Positions 35,691-44,057 are shown, counted from the first letter of the stretch. The stretch is DNA of 52,794 bases from Anaerolineales bacterium (GCA_037382465.1 JARRPX010000044.1:1-52794), one strand, 5' to 3'. Notes: generated by a model from the letters alone, not told the origin. Numbers and translations are program-made.

Positions 35691-37462
35691 TTGACACCGG
35701 CGATCAAACGAAAACCGAGAAACAACCTACTCGCATCGCGCGAATCAATCCTTGGATTTGGCTGGCGCTGCTTTGGCTGACAGGCATTGCGCTGGGTTAT
35801 TCAGGATTTTCCATCTACGCCGCCTTGAACGGCGAAAATTGGTCCCGACTTGACATCGTCTACCGCCTGCTGCAACTGATAACACTTGAGTCGGGGAGCA
35901 TCCCCCGGCCAATACCCTGGCAGCTAGACGTCGCTCGTTTCGGTTTGCCGCTCATGGCGGCATGGACCGCTGTACGTGCGGTAATGACGTTGTTCCGCGA
36001 GCAAGTAGCCTTCCTCGCGCTTCGTTTCAGGAAGAATCACGTCGTCATCTGTGGGTTAGGACAAAAGGGTTTCTTATTGGCATGCGACTTCCTGAATGCT
36101 GGGTGGAAGGTGGTCGTCATCGAACAGAACCAGGATCATCCACTCATCGACAAGATTCGATGGATGGGAGCCATCGTCCTCTCCAAGGACACCACCGATC
36201 CGCAAACCCTGCTGCGCGCCGGGATTCGGCGAGCGTATGGGTTGATCGCCGTAACCGGGAACGATAGATCGAACGCCGAGGTCGCCGTTCAGGTTGCCCG
36301 AGTACTCGACGGCCGTTCTACGCCCCTGCACTGCCTGATCCATATTGTCGATCTCGATCTATGGGACTTGCTCCACGAGTGGCAGCTGTCCATGGTGCAG
36401 AACCCCGCGCTCCGCATCGAATTGTTCAATATCTATCAGCGGGGTGCCGAGATCTTGCTGGCCCGATACCCGATCGTCGGACGGACTGCAGAAAGCACCC
36501 GTGCGGGGAAATATCTGCTCATCGGTCTCGGTCAATTGGGACGCAACCTGATCGTAACCTGCGCCGAACGCTGGTTCCGGCAGCGTACGGACCCACAGGA
36601 GCGGATACGGCTCATAGCCGTGGACAGACACGCATCCTGCACTGTCGCCGCACTGGCGGCCCGCTTCCCGCAGCTGGAGCAGTCGCTTTCGATCCAAAGT
36701 GTGGATATCGAGCTCGAATCGGCCGACTTTCTTTCCGGCGCCTACCTGAACCTGCAGCGCGATCCAGCGCCATTCGAAACGGTCTTTATTTGCCTCGATG
36801 ACGACGCTCGATCGATACCATCCGCCTTGAACGTACGCCGCCAACTGCGCGGGATGGAAACCGAAATCATCCTGCGCGCTGGAACCCAAGCCGGGTTGGC
36901 TCAGCTCGCCCTGCAGGCTAGCGGAACTTCAACGAACTTTCCCCATCTGAGCGCGTTCATGCTCGTCGAGGAGACCTGCGCCAGGGATATCTTCAGGCTC
37001 GGCACGCATGAACGGCTCGCCCAGGCGTTGCACGAATCGTATCTTTGCTCGCGGCCGCAAGACGAAACAAATGATCCAGCTTTCCGGATATGGGCTGAGC
37101 TGCCCGAGCGCCTGCGTGAAGCCAATCGGCGACAAGCAGACCAGATGGTTCATCTGCTTCACGAATCTGGGTTCTCACTCTCAGTGCTCCGGGATTGGGG
37201 GGATTCTCCTATCGAATTAAGCGCGGCAGAGATAGAGGAGCTGGCATGCCTGGAGCACCAGCGCTGGTGCGTAGAGAAAATCCGGCAGGGTTGGAGATTC
37301 GCCGTAGGACGGAAGGACGAGCAAGCGAGGACTCATCCGGATCTGGTCGATTGGGATCGACTTCCCGAAGCTGAACGTGAGAAAAACCGGCGAGCGGTGA
37401 ATGCATTCCCGCAGTTTCTTCACACTGCGGGATACCGCATCGACAGGGCAAGATCGGATTAA
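35687..37462 (+). CDS. Two-helix membrane protein with two RCK/TrkA-N domains and RyR domains
   Basis: A 591-residue protein. Two membrane helices flank a short external loop: IWLALLWLTGIALGYSGFSI (~residues 23-45) and RFGLPLMAAWTAVRAVMTLF (~85-105). The first NAD-binding RCK/TrkA-N domain starts HVVICGLGQKGFLLACDFL, with the acidic end VVVIEQN. A second starts KYLLIGLGQLGRNLIVTC. The C-terminal third has a degenerate RyR unit (RPQDETNDPAFRIWAELPER) and a clear one (LEHQRWCVEKIRQGWRF then KDEQARTHPDLVDWDRL). No TVGYG-type K+ filter is present between the helices, so it is not a standard potassium channel. It could be a ligand-gated membrane effector or pore. Coupled by ATGA to the SLOG gene. 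Confidence 0.82.
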   Translation: MIDTGDQTKTEKQPTRIARINPWIWLALLWLTGIALGYSGFSIYAALNGENWSRLDIVYRLLQLITLESGSIPRPIPWQLDVARFGLPLMAAWTAVRAVMTLFREQVAFLALRFRKNHVVICGLGQKGFLLACDFLNAGWKVVVIEQNQDHPLIDKIRWMGAIVLSKDTTDPQTLLRAGIRRAYGLIAVTGNDRSNAEVAVQVARVLDGRSTPLHCLIHIVDLDLWDLLHEWQLSMVQNPALRIELFNIYQRGAEILLARYPIVGRTAESTRAGKYLLIGLGQLGRNLIVTCAERWFRQRTDPQERIRLIAVDRHASCTVAALAARFPQLEQSLSIQSVDIELESADFLSGAYLNLQRDPAPFETVFICLDDDARSIPSALNVRRQLRGMETEIILRAGTQAGLAQLALQASGTSTNFPHLSAFMLVEETCARDIFRLGTHERLAQALHESYLCSRPQDETNDPAFRIWAELPERLREANRRQADQMVHLLHESGFSLSVLRDWGDSPIELSAAEIEELACLEHQRWCVEKIRQGWRFAVGRKDEQARTHPDLVDWDRLPEAEREKNRRAVNAFPQFLHTAGYRIDRARSD

Positions 37463-37920
37463 CCTGAACCGTATGACGGTAATTGCTTGGTGAGGCGTGT
37501 TAGTGTTTGAGGGGTAAAAACAAGACGAAATAACAGGGACTTATCGGCCGAATACACGTGAAATGGCCGAGACCAATTGACGTCGCGCCAAATACAATTG
37601 AAAACCTGCAGTTACGGCAATAAAATTCACGCCAGGTTCCTCCGGTTTCTGAGTGAACGGAGCCAAAATTCGACCGCATCCCAATAGGTGTCGGGGGATT
37701 ACAAGTTATCGACCCACATCCTCGATAGAAATTTTCTATACCCTCGAATTGAAAACTTGAAAGCTCATTGTGACAGAATTCACTAACAGGCCTTACGAGC
37801 GCCATATAGACTGTGCCTGGAAGGCTATCCGCGTACAGCGCAGGCACGAGAACCGTGCCCACTGGTTCAAACGAGACGGCAGCGCCGCAGCCAAAAGCGC
37901 GCCGCTCATAGGAGGTCACA
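37463..37920. other. Gap between the island and the Qmo-like operon
   Basis: A 458-base gap without a convincing gene; the minus-strand frame here (37500-38162) runs antisense into the TusA-like gene and shows no domain. An inverted repeat GTGCCTG/CAGGCAC (37813-37847) and a short palindrome ATAGAA-ATT-TTCTAT (near 37723-37737) are present. The right end has a strong ribosome site (AGGAGGTCAC) for the next gene. The operon promoter must lie here, but I cannot place it. Confidence 0.5.
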
Positions 37921-38175
37921 ATGTCGGACTGGAATTTGGATAACGTGGAAGTCGCCAAGGTTGTCGATGCGCGCAGCAGCGCTTGCCCGGGCCCGTTGCT
38001 CGAGGCCAAGAAAGCCATCGGCGCCGTCAAGGTCGACGAAGTGTTGGAGATCTGGTCCGGAGATCCGCGCACCAAAGAGGATATCCCTCGCTGGGCTACG
38101 AAAGTCGGACACGAATTTCTGGGCGTTGCACCAGCCGAGGGGTACGAGCGAATTTTCGTCAAGCGATTGAAGTAA
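37921..38175 (+). CDS. TusA-family sulfur-carrier protein
   Basis: An 84-residue TusA-like protein. The persulfide-forming Cys22 is in the family motif ACPGPLLEAKKAI, followed by DEVLEIWSGDPRTKEDIPRW and the C-terminal strand. TusA proteins carry sulfane sulfur to partners such as DsrE-like or sHdr/Qmo complexes. GGAGG precedes the ATG. It is the first gene of a redox operon that ends with a DsrE-like protein, an arrangement that matches sulfur-shuttling operons. Confidence 0.9.
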   Translation: MSDWNLDNVEVAKVVDARSSACPGPLLEAKKAIGAVKVDEVLEIWSGDPRTKEDIPRWATKVGHEFLGVAPAEGYERIFVKRLK

Positions 38176-38186
38176 AGGTGTCCGCC

Positions 38187-38615
38187 ATGGAGACATCGAC
38201 GAAGCCCAAGATATTGATCTTGGCATCTTTATCGGGCGGCTATGCCGGAGCGGATTCGGTTGGACAGGCGCATCGGGATTACGCCGCGAACACGTATATT
38301 CTGCCCGTGCGATCCCCGGCGATGTTTTCTCCGGATTTTTACCTACAGGCCTTTTCGGAGGGAATCGACGCCATCCTGGTAATGTACAGCGGCACCGATT
38401 GCCCTTACGAGGGGGCGGCGGACGTCACGGCGCAGCGCCTCAACGAAACCTACCCCTTGATGAAGGAGCGCGGCATCGACACGCGGCGCTTGAAGCTCGT
38501 GGCGATCTGCACGGTGTGCACGGATTCCTTCATGCGCGAAATTCAACGCATGAACGACGTGCTCGCCGAGATCGGCCCCGTGGCGAACGAGGTCTCGAAA
38601 CAGCCGGTCCTTTAA
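38187..38615 (+). CDS. MvhD/FlpD-like hydrogenase iron-sulfur subunit
   Basis: A 142-residue protein of the MvhD (FlpD) family, which transfers electrons to HdrA-type flavoproteins. The N-terminus ILILASLSGGYAGADSVGQA and the middle DAILVMYSGTDCPYEGAADV, with RRLKLVAICTVCTDSF at the end, follow the family layout. Fewer Cys than usual remain (CPY, ICTVC), so a [2Fe-2S] cluster is uncertain. In QmoB this domain is normally fused to the C-terminus; here it is separate. I used the ATG at 38187, 7 bases after AAAGGTG; a GTG at 38178 is possible. Confidence 0.85.
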   Translation: METSTKPKILILASLSGGYAGADSVGQAHRDYAANTYILPVRSPAMFSPDFYLQAFSEGIDAILVMYSGTDCPYEGAADVTAQRLNETYPLMKERGIDTRRLKLVAICTVCTDSFMREIQRMNDVLAEIGPVANEVSKQPVL

Positions 38616-38654
38616 TCCGGTTCAATTGCTGCAAGGTGCGGAAAGGGTGTGCGT

Positions 38655-39998
38655 ATGGCCCGAGAAAAAATCAACGTGGACGTCATGGTCGTCGGCGGGG
38701 GGATCGCAGGTATGCAGACGGCGCTGGATCTCGCTGACCAGGGCTTTCAAGTGGCGCTCGTGGAGCAAGAGCCCAGCATCGGCGGGAAGATGATCGCCTT
38801 GAGCAAGGTCTTTCCGACGTTGGACTGCTGCAGCTGTATCACCACCCCGAAAATGTCCGCGGTGGCGCATCACGAGAACATCCGCTTGATGACCTATACC
38901 GAAGTGCAGTCCGTAGCCAGAGAATCGGGACGCTTCCAGGCGCAGCTGCTCAAGCATCCGCGTTACGTGGATGAGGCACTCTGCACCGGATGCCGCCAGT
39001 GTGAATATGCCTGCCCGATCGATCTGCCGGCGGCATTCGATCTGGGCTACGGTGCGCACCGCGCCATCCGGGTTCCATTTTCCACCGCAGTCCCGCAGTA
39101 CGCCGTACTGGACATCGAGCACTGTCTGCTTTGCGGGAAATGCGAGAAGGTCTGTCCCGTGTCGGCGATCGACTTCAGCCAGAGCGAACAATCGATTCAA
39201 GTGGAGGCCGGTGCGGTCGTGCTCGCCACCGGTTTCGAGACCACACCCCGCGACGCCAAGGCGGAGTACGGCGGGGGAACATTCCCCAACGTGATCGACG
39301 CCCTGTTCATGGAACGGCTGCTCGCCCCGACGGGACCCTACGGGCACGTGCTGCGGCCTGGCGACGGCAAGGAGCCGATGTCGATCGGTTACGTGCAGTG
39401 CGCGGGTTCGCGCGACTGCACCCTGGGCGTGGAATACTGTTCCCGGATCTGCTGTATGTATGCCATCAAGCAGGCTCAGTTGCTTTCCGGCGCGCTGCCG
39501 CTGGCGGACATCACCATCTACTACATGGACATCCGCACTTTCGGCAAGGGATACGAGCAGTTCTACAAAAACGCCCAGGCGATGGGCATCGAATTCATCA
39601 AAGGCAAGGTCTCCAAGATTACACAGGACGAAGAGCAGAATCCGATCGTGCACGTGGAAATGGTGGATCTGACTCCGCGCTTGCTCCAGAATACCCACGA
39701 CCTGGTTGTGCTTTCAGTGGGCATGCTGCCCAGATACGATCCCGCCTCGATCTACGGAGTCGCGACGGCGGAGGACGGTTTCGTCGATTCTCCGTTCGCC
39801 AACATGGCTCCCATGCTGACCAACCAGCCCGGAATCTTCGCCACCGGAGCGGCGACTGGCCCGATGGACATCGTCGACAGCATCATGATGGCCAGCGCCT
39901 GCGCGGCGGAAACTTCCGCCTATCTGCGGGGCAATGGACACGAAAATACGTCCGCCTTCGAGCAACGCACTTCGCAAAAGGAAAAGCTCCATGCCTGA
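38655..39998 (+). CDS. QmoA/HdrA-like flavoprotein
   Basis: A 447-residue FAD-containing heterodisulfide reductase A-like protein. The FAD-binding motif is VVGGGIAGMQTALDLADQG (residues 13-31). Next is a CCSC cluster region (58-61). Two [4Fe-4S] motifs follow: C110-x2-C113-x2-C116-x3-C120, and C157/C160/C163/C167 (CLLCGKCEKVCP). The remaining FAD domain ends with ATGAATGPMDIVDSIMMASA. Length and domains match QmoA of the quinone-interacting membrane-bound oxidoreductase. AAAGGGTG precedes the ATG. It overlaps the following HdrA-like gene by 8 bases. No aprAB is in the window. Confidence 0.88.
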   Translation: MAREKINVDVMVVGGGIAGMQTALDLADQGFQVALVEQEPSIGGKMIALSKVFPTLDCCSCITTPKMSAVAHHENIRLMTYTEVQSVARESGRFQAQLLKHPRYVDEALCTGCRQCEYACPIDLPAAFDLGYGAHRAIRVPFSTAVPQYAVLDIEHCLLCGKCEKVCPVSAIDFSQSEQSIQVEAGAVVLATGFETTPRDAKAEYGGGTFPNVIDALFMERLLAPTGPYGHVLRPGDGKEPMSIGYVQCAGSRDCTLGVEYCSRICCMYAIKQAQLLSGALPLADITIYYMDIRTFGKGYEQFYKNAQAMGIEFIKGKVSKITQDEEQNPIVHVEMVDLTPRLLQNTHDLVVLSVGMLPRYDPASIYGVATAEDGFVDSPFANMAPMLTNQPGIFATGAATGPMDIVDSIMMASACAAETSAYLRGNGHENTSAFEQRTSQKEKLHA

Positions 39999-42051
39999 GA
40001 AAACAGAAACGGGACACAAGCGCACGTCAGAAGTCAGAGAGGAAATCCGCATCGGTGTGTACACCTGTTACTGCGGCGGCAACATCAGCGACGTCGTCGA
40101 CTGCGAACGCGTGGCCAGAACGCTCTCCGCTTTGCCCAACGTCGTGGTATCGCGCACGAACATGTCCATGTGCTCCGATGCGGGCCAGGCGCTGATCGAA
40201 GAGGACATCCGCGAGAAGGGCGTCAACCGTGTGGTCATCGGCGCCTGCGCGCCGTCGCTGCACGAACTGACCTTCCGGGGCACGCTCGAGCGCGCCGGCT
40301 TGAATCCCTACCTGTATTATCACGTCGGGCTGCGGGAACAATCCAGTTGGGTGCATCACGACGATCCCGAGAACGCCACGGAGAAGTCCATCCGACTGAT
40401 GGCTTCAGGGATCGCCAAAGCGCGTTTGCTCGATCCGCTGCAGCCCTTCCAGTTGGAAGCCAGACAGCACGCCCTCGTCATCGGCGGCGGTGTGGCGGGA
40501 TTGCGCTGCGCGCTGGACATCGCTCGAAACGGCATTCAGGTCACGTTGATCGAAAAGACCCCGTTCCTGGGTGGACATGCGGCGCAGCTCGAAAACGTGT
40601 TCCCCACCGGCGAGCGCGCACGTGAATTGTTGGATCAACTTATCCGCGAGGCGGCGAGTCACAAGAACATCAGCATTCTCACCCAGGCCAGATTGGTTTC
40701 AGCCAGCGGTTACGTAGGCGATTTTCAGATCCAAGTCGAACAGGATTCCCGCGGTGTCACCGAGAAAAATGCGGACGTCGCCATGCGCGCCTGCGAGCAG
40801 ATGGTTCCCGATCCATATAATTACGGCCTGACCGAGCGCAAATTGGTCTATCGAGCGTATCCCGGTTGCTACCCGTCGATGCCGGCCGTGGATTGGGAGA
40901 ACTGCCCGAACGGCCGACTCGACCTGAATCTCGATGGACAAAGGTTGACCTTGAAGAACGAACCACGCACGATCGAACTCAACGTTGGCGCCATCGTCGT
41001 GGCCACCGGTTTTGACCTGTACGTGCCTCGCCAGGGCGAATACGGGTACGGTGAAATCCCTGAAGTCGTCACTTTACCGCAGTTGATCCGCCACCTGGCT
41101 TTGCTCGAGGATGGGCAGCCGTTTGTCTGGAATGGGCATGCGGTGCGCGATCTCGCATTGATCCACTGCGTCGGCAGCCGTCAAATCGAAGGTGTACACG
41201 AGCCGCAGGCGGACGGCAGCGTCAACAACTACTGCTCGCGCTATTGTTGTACCGCCTCGCTGCATACGTTGGATGAGATTCACGATCGTTATCCGGACGT
41301 CAACGTCTACGACCTTTACCAGGACATCCGCACCTACGGACGCGGCCACGAAGTCTATTACCGCAAAACCCTCGAGAATCTGGTGCGCTTCATCCGCTAT
41401 CGCGGGGATGAAATTCCCGTCGTGAAAGCGGCTGCGGAAGGCGACGGCCATCCTGTGCTGGTGGAGACCGTCGATACGTTGACATGGGGTGAGGCGCTCG
41501 AAATCCCGGTCGACCTCGTCGTCCTGGCGGTGGGCATGATGCCGCGGGACGTCGACGATCTGGTGCAGATGTTGAAGATTTCCAGGGGCACGGACCGCTT
41601 CCTGCTGGAAGTGCACCCCAAGCTGCGGCCGGTCGAAACGGCGGTGCCGGGTGTGGTTTTGGCTGGTACGGCGCAGAGCCCGATGAACATCCAGGAAAGC
41701 TGCGCAGCCGCAAAGGCTGCGGCTGCGAAAGTCGTGGTTCTGCTGGGCAAGGGCAGCGTCGAACTCGAACCTTTCGTCGCCCGTGTCGACGCGGCGCGAT
41801 GCACGGGCAGCGGTCATTGCGTCGAGATCTGTGCCTACGAAGATGCCATCACCCTGGAAGCGTTCTCCGATAACGGGCGTGAGCGAAAAGTCGCCGTTGT
41901 GACGCCGGCGAACTGCGCCGGATGCGGCGCCTGCGTGAGCGCCTGTCCGGAAGGCGCCATCGACGTCCAGGGGTGGACATTGAAGCAGTACCTATCGATG
42001 GTGCAGGCACTCGGCGCGGAATACAGAACGCCGGCGGAGGTGGACGCATGA
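39991..42051 (+). CDS. QmoB/HdrA-like flavoprotein, larger
   Basis: A ~686-residue HdrA-family protein. The N-terminal unit begins IGVYTCYCGGNISDVVD and has RVVIGACAPSLHELTFRG and EQSSWVHHDDPENATEKSIR. The FAD motif is VIGGGVAGLRCALDIARNG (~residues 165-185). The C-terminus has two ferredoxin clusters, CTGSGHCVEICAYEDAI and CAGCGACVSACPEGAI (about residues 604-660). QmoB usually also carries an MvhD domain; that domain is encoded by the gene at 38187, so the subunit seems split. A small HTH gene overlaps its stop codon. Confidence 0.87.
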   Translation: MPEKTETGHKRTSEVREEIRIGVYTCYCGGNISDVVDCERVARTLSALPNVVVSRTNMSMCSDAGQALIEEDIREKGVNRVVIGACAPSLHELTFRGTLERAGLNPYLYYHVGLREQSSWVHHDDPENATEKSIRLMASGIAKARLLDPLQPFQLEARQHALVIGGGVAGLRCALDIARNGIQVTLIEKTPFLGGHAAQLENVFPTGERARELLDQLIREAASHKNISILTQARLVSASGYVGDFQIQVEQDSRGVTEKNADVAMRACEQMVPDPYNYGLTERKLVYRAYPGCYPSMPAVDWENCPNGRLDLNLDGQRLTLKNEPRTIELNVGAIVVATGFDLYVPRQGEYGYGEIPEVVTLPQLIRHLALLEDGQPFVWNGHAVRDLALIHCVGSRQIEGVHEPQADGSVNNYCSRYCCTASLHTLDEIHDRYPDVNVYDLYQDIRTYGRGHEVYYRKTLENLVRFIRYRGDEIPVVKAAAEGDGHPVLVETVDTLTWGEALEIPVDLVVLAVGMMPRDVDDLVQMLKISRGTDRFLLEVHPKLRPVETAVPGVVLAGTAQSPMNIQESCAAAKAAAAKVVVLLGKGSVELEPFVARVDAARCTGSGHCVEICAYEDAITLEAFSDNGRERKVAVVTPANCAGCGACVSACPEGAIDVQGWTLKQYLSMVQALGAEYRTPAEVDA

Positions 42052-42344
42052 GCGACAAGGAAGACAAGAAAGCACGCACGCAGATGTTGAAAGCGCTGCG
42101 CGAGAAACACGAAGCGAACGTAGAAGCGACGCGCGAGATACTGAAAAATCAACAAAATGTGCGGCGTGATATTCAAAAGGCGCTTGCTGCTGAGCCCAAG
42201 ACCGTTCCTCAAACCGCCGAGGAGATTGGCCTGCCGGCGCATGAGGTGCTCTGGCACGTGATGGCGATGAGGAAATACGGGCTGGTCGAGGAAAGCGACA
42301 TGCAGGGCGATTACTACACGTATCAAATGGCGAAGGAGTCGTGA
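42048..42344 (+). CDS. Small winged-helix-like protein in the Qmo-like operon
   Basis: A 98-residue protein of unknown function. The N-terminal half is charged and probably coiled-coil (MLKALREKHEANVEATREIL). The C-terminal half resembles a winged helix: PQTAEEIGLPAHEVLWHVMA followed by MRKYGLVEESDMQGDYYTYQ. It overlaps the QmoB-like stop (ATGA) and is followed directly by the QmoC-like gene. It could be a local regulator or, by position, a small assembly or coupling factor. I do not recognise an exact family. Confidence 0.7.
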   Translation: MSDKEDKKARTQMLKALREKHEANVEATREILKNQQNVRRDIQKALAAEPKTVPQTAEEIGLPAHEVLWHVMAMRKYGLVEESDMQGDYYTYQMAKES

Positions 42345-42346
42345 GC

Positions 42347-43501
42347 ATGAGTCAGCGCGTCGATGCAACGCTTCTGAAAGAGATCAAGCAGTACGGTGCC
42401 GTGGGAATCGAAAAATGCTTCAACTGCGGCAACTGCACGGCCATATGTCCCCTGACGAGCGACGATCATCTGTTCCCGCGGGATATGATCCGCTACGCGC
42501 AACTGGGGTTGAAAGATCGTCTGCTGCAGAGCACCGACCCGTGGCTGTGTTATTACTGCGGCGACTGTACGCGCACCTGCCCGAAAGAGGCGGAGCCTGC
42601 CGAGACGATGATGGCCATGCGCCGCTGGCAGACGGCGAAATACGATCGATCCGGGCACGCGGAAAAAATGTACACCTCCGAGCGGGAGGTAGGGAAAGCC
42701 ATCGTGCGCACGGCGCTGCTGCCGCTCGCCATACTGCTAATTTATCACCTCGTCACGGGCTTTTCCAACGTCATCACCGATCGGGTGGCGCTGAACGCGT
42801 TTGCTCCCGTGATGTGGGTCTGGGCGATCGTGCTGCTGCACTTCGGCCAGTTGGGGCTGCGGCTTTTCCGCAACGCAAGCAACATGTTCCGGCACGTCAT
42901 GCACCTGGACGATGAGGACCAGCCGAAGATCCCCATCGGTATTTACCTCCAGGAATTAAAGAATTTCATCGTCCACGGCCTGACCCAGAAACGCTGGCTC
43001 GAATGTGGTGAAGATCGCAGCCGCTGGCTGAAGCACTTGATCTTGATCAGCGGATACGCCACGATGCTGGTCCTGGTCGTTGGATTGTTATGGTGGTTCC
43101 AGACCGACGAGTTGTACCCGATCTACCATCCACAGCGCTGGATCGGCTACCTGGCGACGATATTCCTGCTCTTCGCTTCGGGAGAAGCCCTGATCGGGCG
43201 GATGCGCAGGCGTGAGGAGATTCACCGCTTTTCCCATCCGACGGACTGGCTTTTTCCGAGCTTTATCTTCGTGGGCGCCGTGACCGGCATTTTGGTCCAT
43301 ATCTTCCGCTATCTGTCCTGGCCGTGGCCGACCTACATCATCTACACCATTCACGTCATGGCGATGGTGGCAATGCTCGATACGGAGGTGGGCATCGGGA
43401 AATGGACGCACTTGATCTACCGGCCGCTCGCCATGTATCTCGAAGCAGTAAAAGCGCGGGCAGCCGAAATGCCAAGTCCGGCGACGGCACCCGCAGCTTG
43501 A
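42347..43501 (+). CDS. QmoC-like subunit: ferredoxin domain fused to heme-b-type membrane domain
   Basis: A 384-residue protein. The N-terminus holds an HdrC-like domain with CFNCGNCTAICP and CYYCGDCTRTCPKEAEP, each a [4Fe-4S] site. The C-terminal ~290 residues have about five to six membrane helices with several His residues (HLVTGFSNV, MHLDD, HILI-like LKHLILISGYA, HVMAMVAML) that may bind heme b, as in QmoC/HdrE. The complex would pass electrons between menaquinone and a cytoplasmic acceptor. ATG at 42347 follows AAGGAG by 8 bases; the alternative GTG at 42341 overlaps the upstream stop. Confidence 0.86.
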   Translation: MSQRVDATLLKEIKQYGAVGIEKCFNCGNCTAICPLTSDDHLFPRDMIRYAQLGLKDRLLQSTDPWLCYYCGDCTRTCPKEAEPAETMMAMRRWQTAKYDRSGHAEKMYTSEREVGKAIVRTALLPLAILLIYHLVTGFSNVITDRVALNAFAPVMWVWAIVLLHFGQLGLRLFRNASNMFRHVMHLDDEDQPKIPIGIYLQELKNFIVHGLTQKRWLECGEDRSRWLKHLILISGYATMLVLVVGLLWWFQTDELYPIYHPQRWIGYLATIFLLFASGEALIGRMRRREEIHRFSHPTDWLFPSFIFVGAVTGILVHIFRYLSWPWPTYIIYTIHVMAMVAMLDTEVGIGKWTHLIYRPLAMYLEAVKARAAEMPSPATAPAA

Positions 43502-43550
43502 AACGGATGCGCAATGTTCAGAATCCATTCTATCGATCAGGAGGTTTTCA

Positions 43551-43913
43551 ATGAGTGAAAAGATGGTGGTCGTTTGTAACCACGCCGACCCACCACACGT
43601 CATGCCGACCCTCATCATGGGGTCGTCCGGCGTGGCGCTGGACAACGAGGTGATCTTGTTCTTCTGCCCCGGCGGTGCTCAAGCGCTGCTCGCGGGTGAG
43701 TTGGAGAAGATCGGTACGCCCAAAGGTTTGCCAAATCCCGTCGACCTGTTCAACACGATTCTCGATCAGGGGGGCGAGATCATCCTGTGCGAACTGGCGC
43801 TCGAGAACAAGGGCATTGATCCCAAGGATTTGCGCGACGAGCGAATCGAAATTAAAAACGCGCCATCTTTCCTGTTGGATGCAGAAGGAGCAAACATTAC
43901 ACTCACTTTCTAG
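43551..43913 (+). CDS. DsrE/DsrF-like sulfur-relay protein
   Basis: A 120-residue DsrE-family protein (MVVVCNHADPPHVMPTLIM, then NEVILFFCPGGAQALLAGE and LDQGGEIILCELALENKGI). The Cys in LFFCPGG and IILCEL are candidates for the persulfide site. Such proteins receive sulfur from TusA. AGGAGG precedes the ATG. It is the last gene of the Qmo-like operon and is followed by a strong terminator, which supports its membership. Confidence 0.87.
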   Translation: MSEKMVVVCNHADPPHVMPTLIMGSSGVALDNEVILFFCPGGAQALLAGELEKIGTPKGLPNPVDLFNTILDQGGEIILCELALENKGIDPKDLRDERIEIKNAPSFLLDAEGANITLTF

Positions 43914-44016
43914 GATCAGAAGTTCTACTGATTCTTGACATCGATTTATTCCTGCGGTCATCTGCTCGAACACCCCCGGAGCTTTGTTTGTAGGACACGA
44001 TGTCAATAATCGATGT

Positions 44017-44049
44017 ACCTGGCTTGATCCAATCAAGCCAGGTTTTTAT
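44017..44049. terminator. Intrinsic terminator after the Qmo-like operon
   Basis: Perfect 12-bp stem ACCTGGCTTGAT (44017-44028) / ATCAAGCCAGGT (44032-44043), loop CCA, then TTTTATT. It lies just before the convergent LysR gene and probably ends the TusA-DsrE transcript. Confidence 0.92.
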
Positions 44050-44057
44050 TGCGCTGG

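Noticed and set aside
35687-37462. A normal potassium channel (TrkH/KtrB or Kch type)
   Set aside because: No selectivity filter sequence in the two-helix part, and the RCK domains alone do not prove K+ transport.
37500-38162. Minus-strand frame of 220 codons in the gap after the island
   Set aside because: It overlaps the whole TusA-like gene in antisense and has no domain; TusA has a strong ribosome site and the CPGP motif.
39991-42051. Second HdrA as part of a methanogen-type HdrABC
   Set aside because: No HdrB (CCG-domain) gene is present; membrane QmoC-like subunit and TusA/DsrE context fit a Qmo-like complex better.
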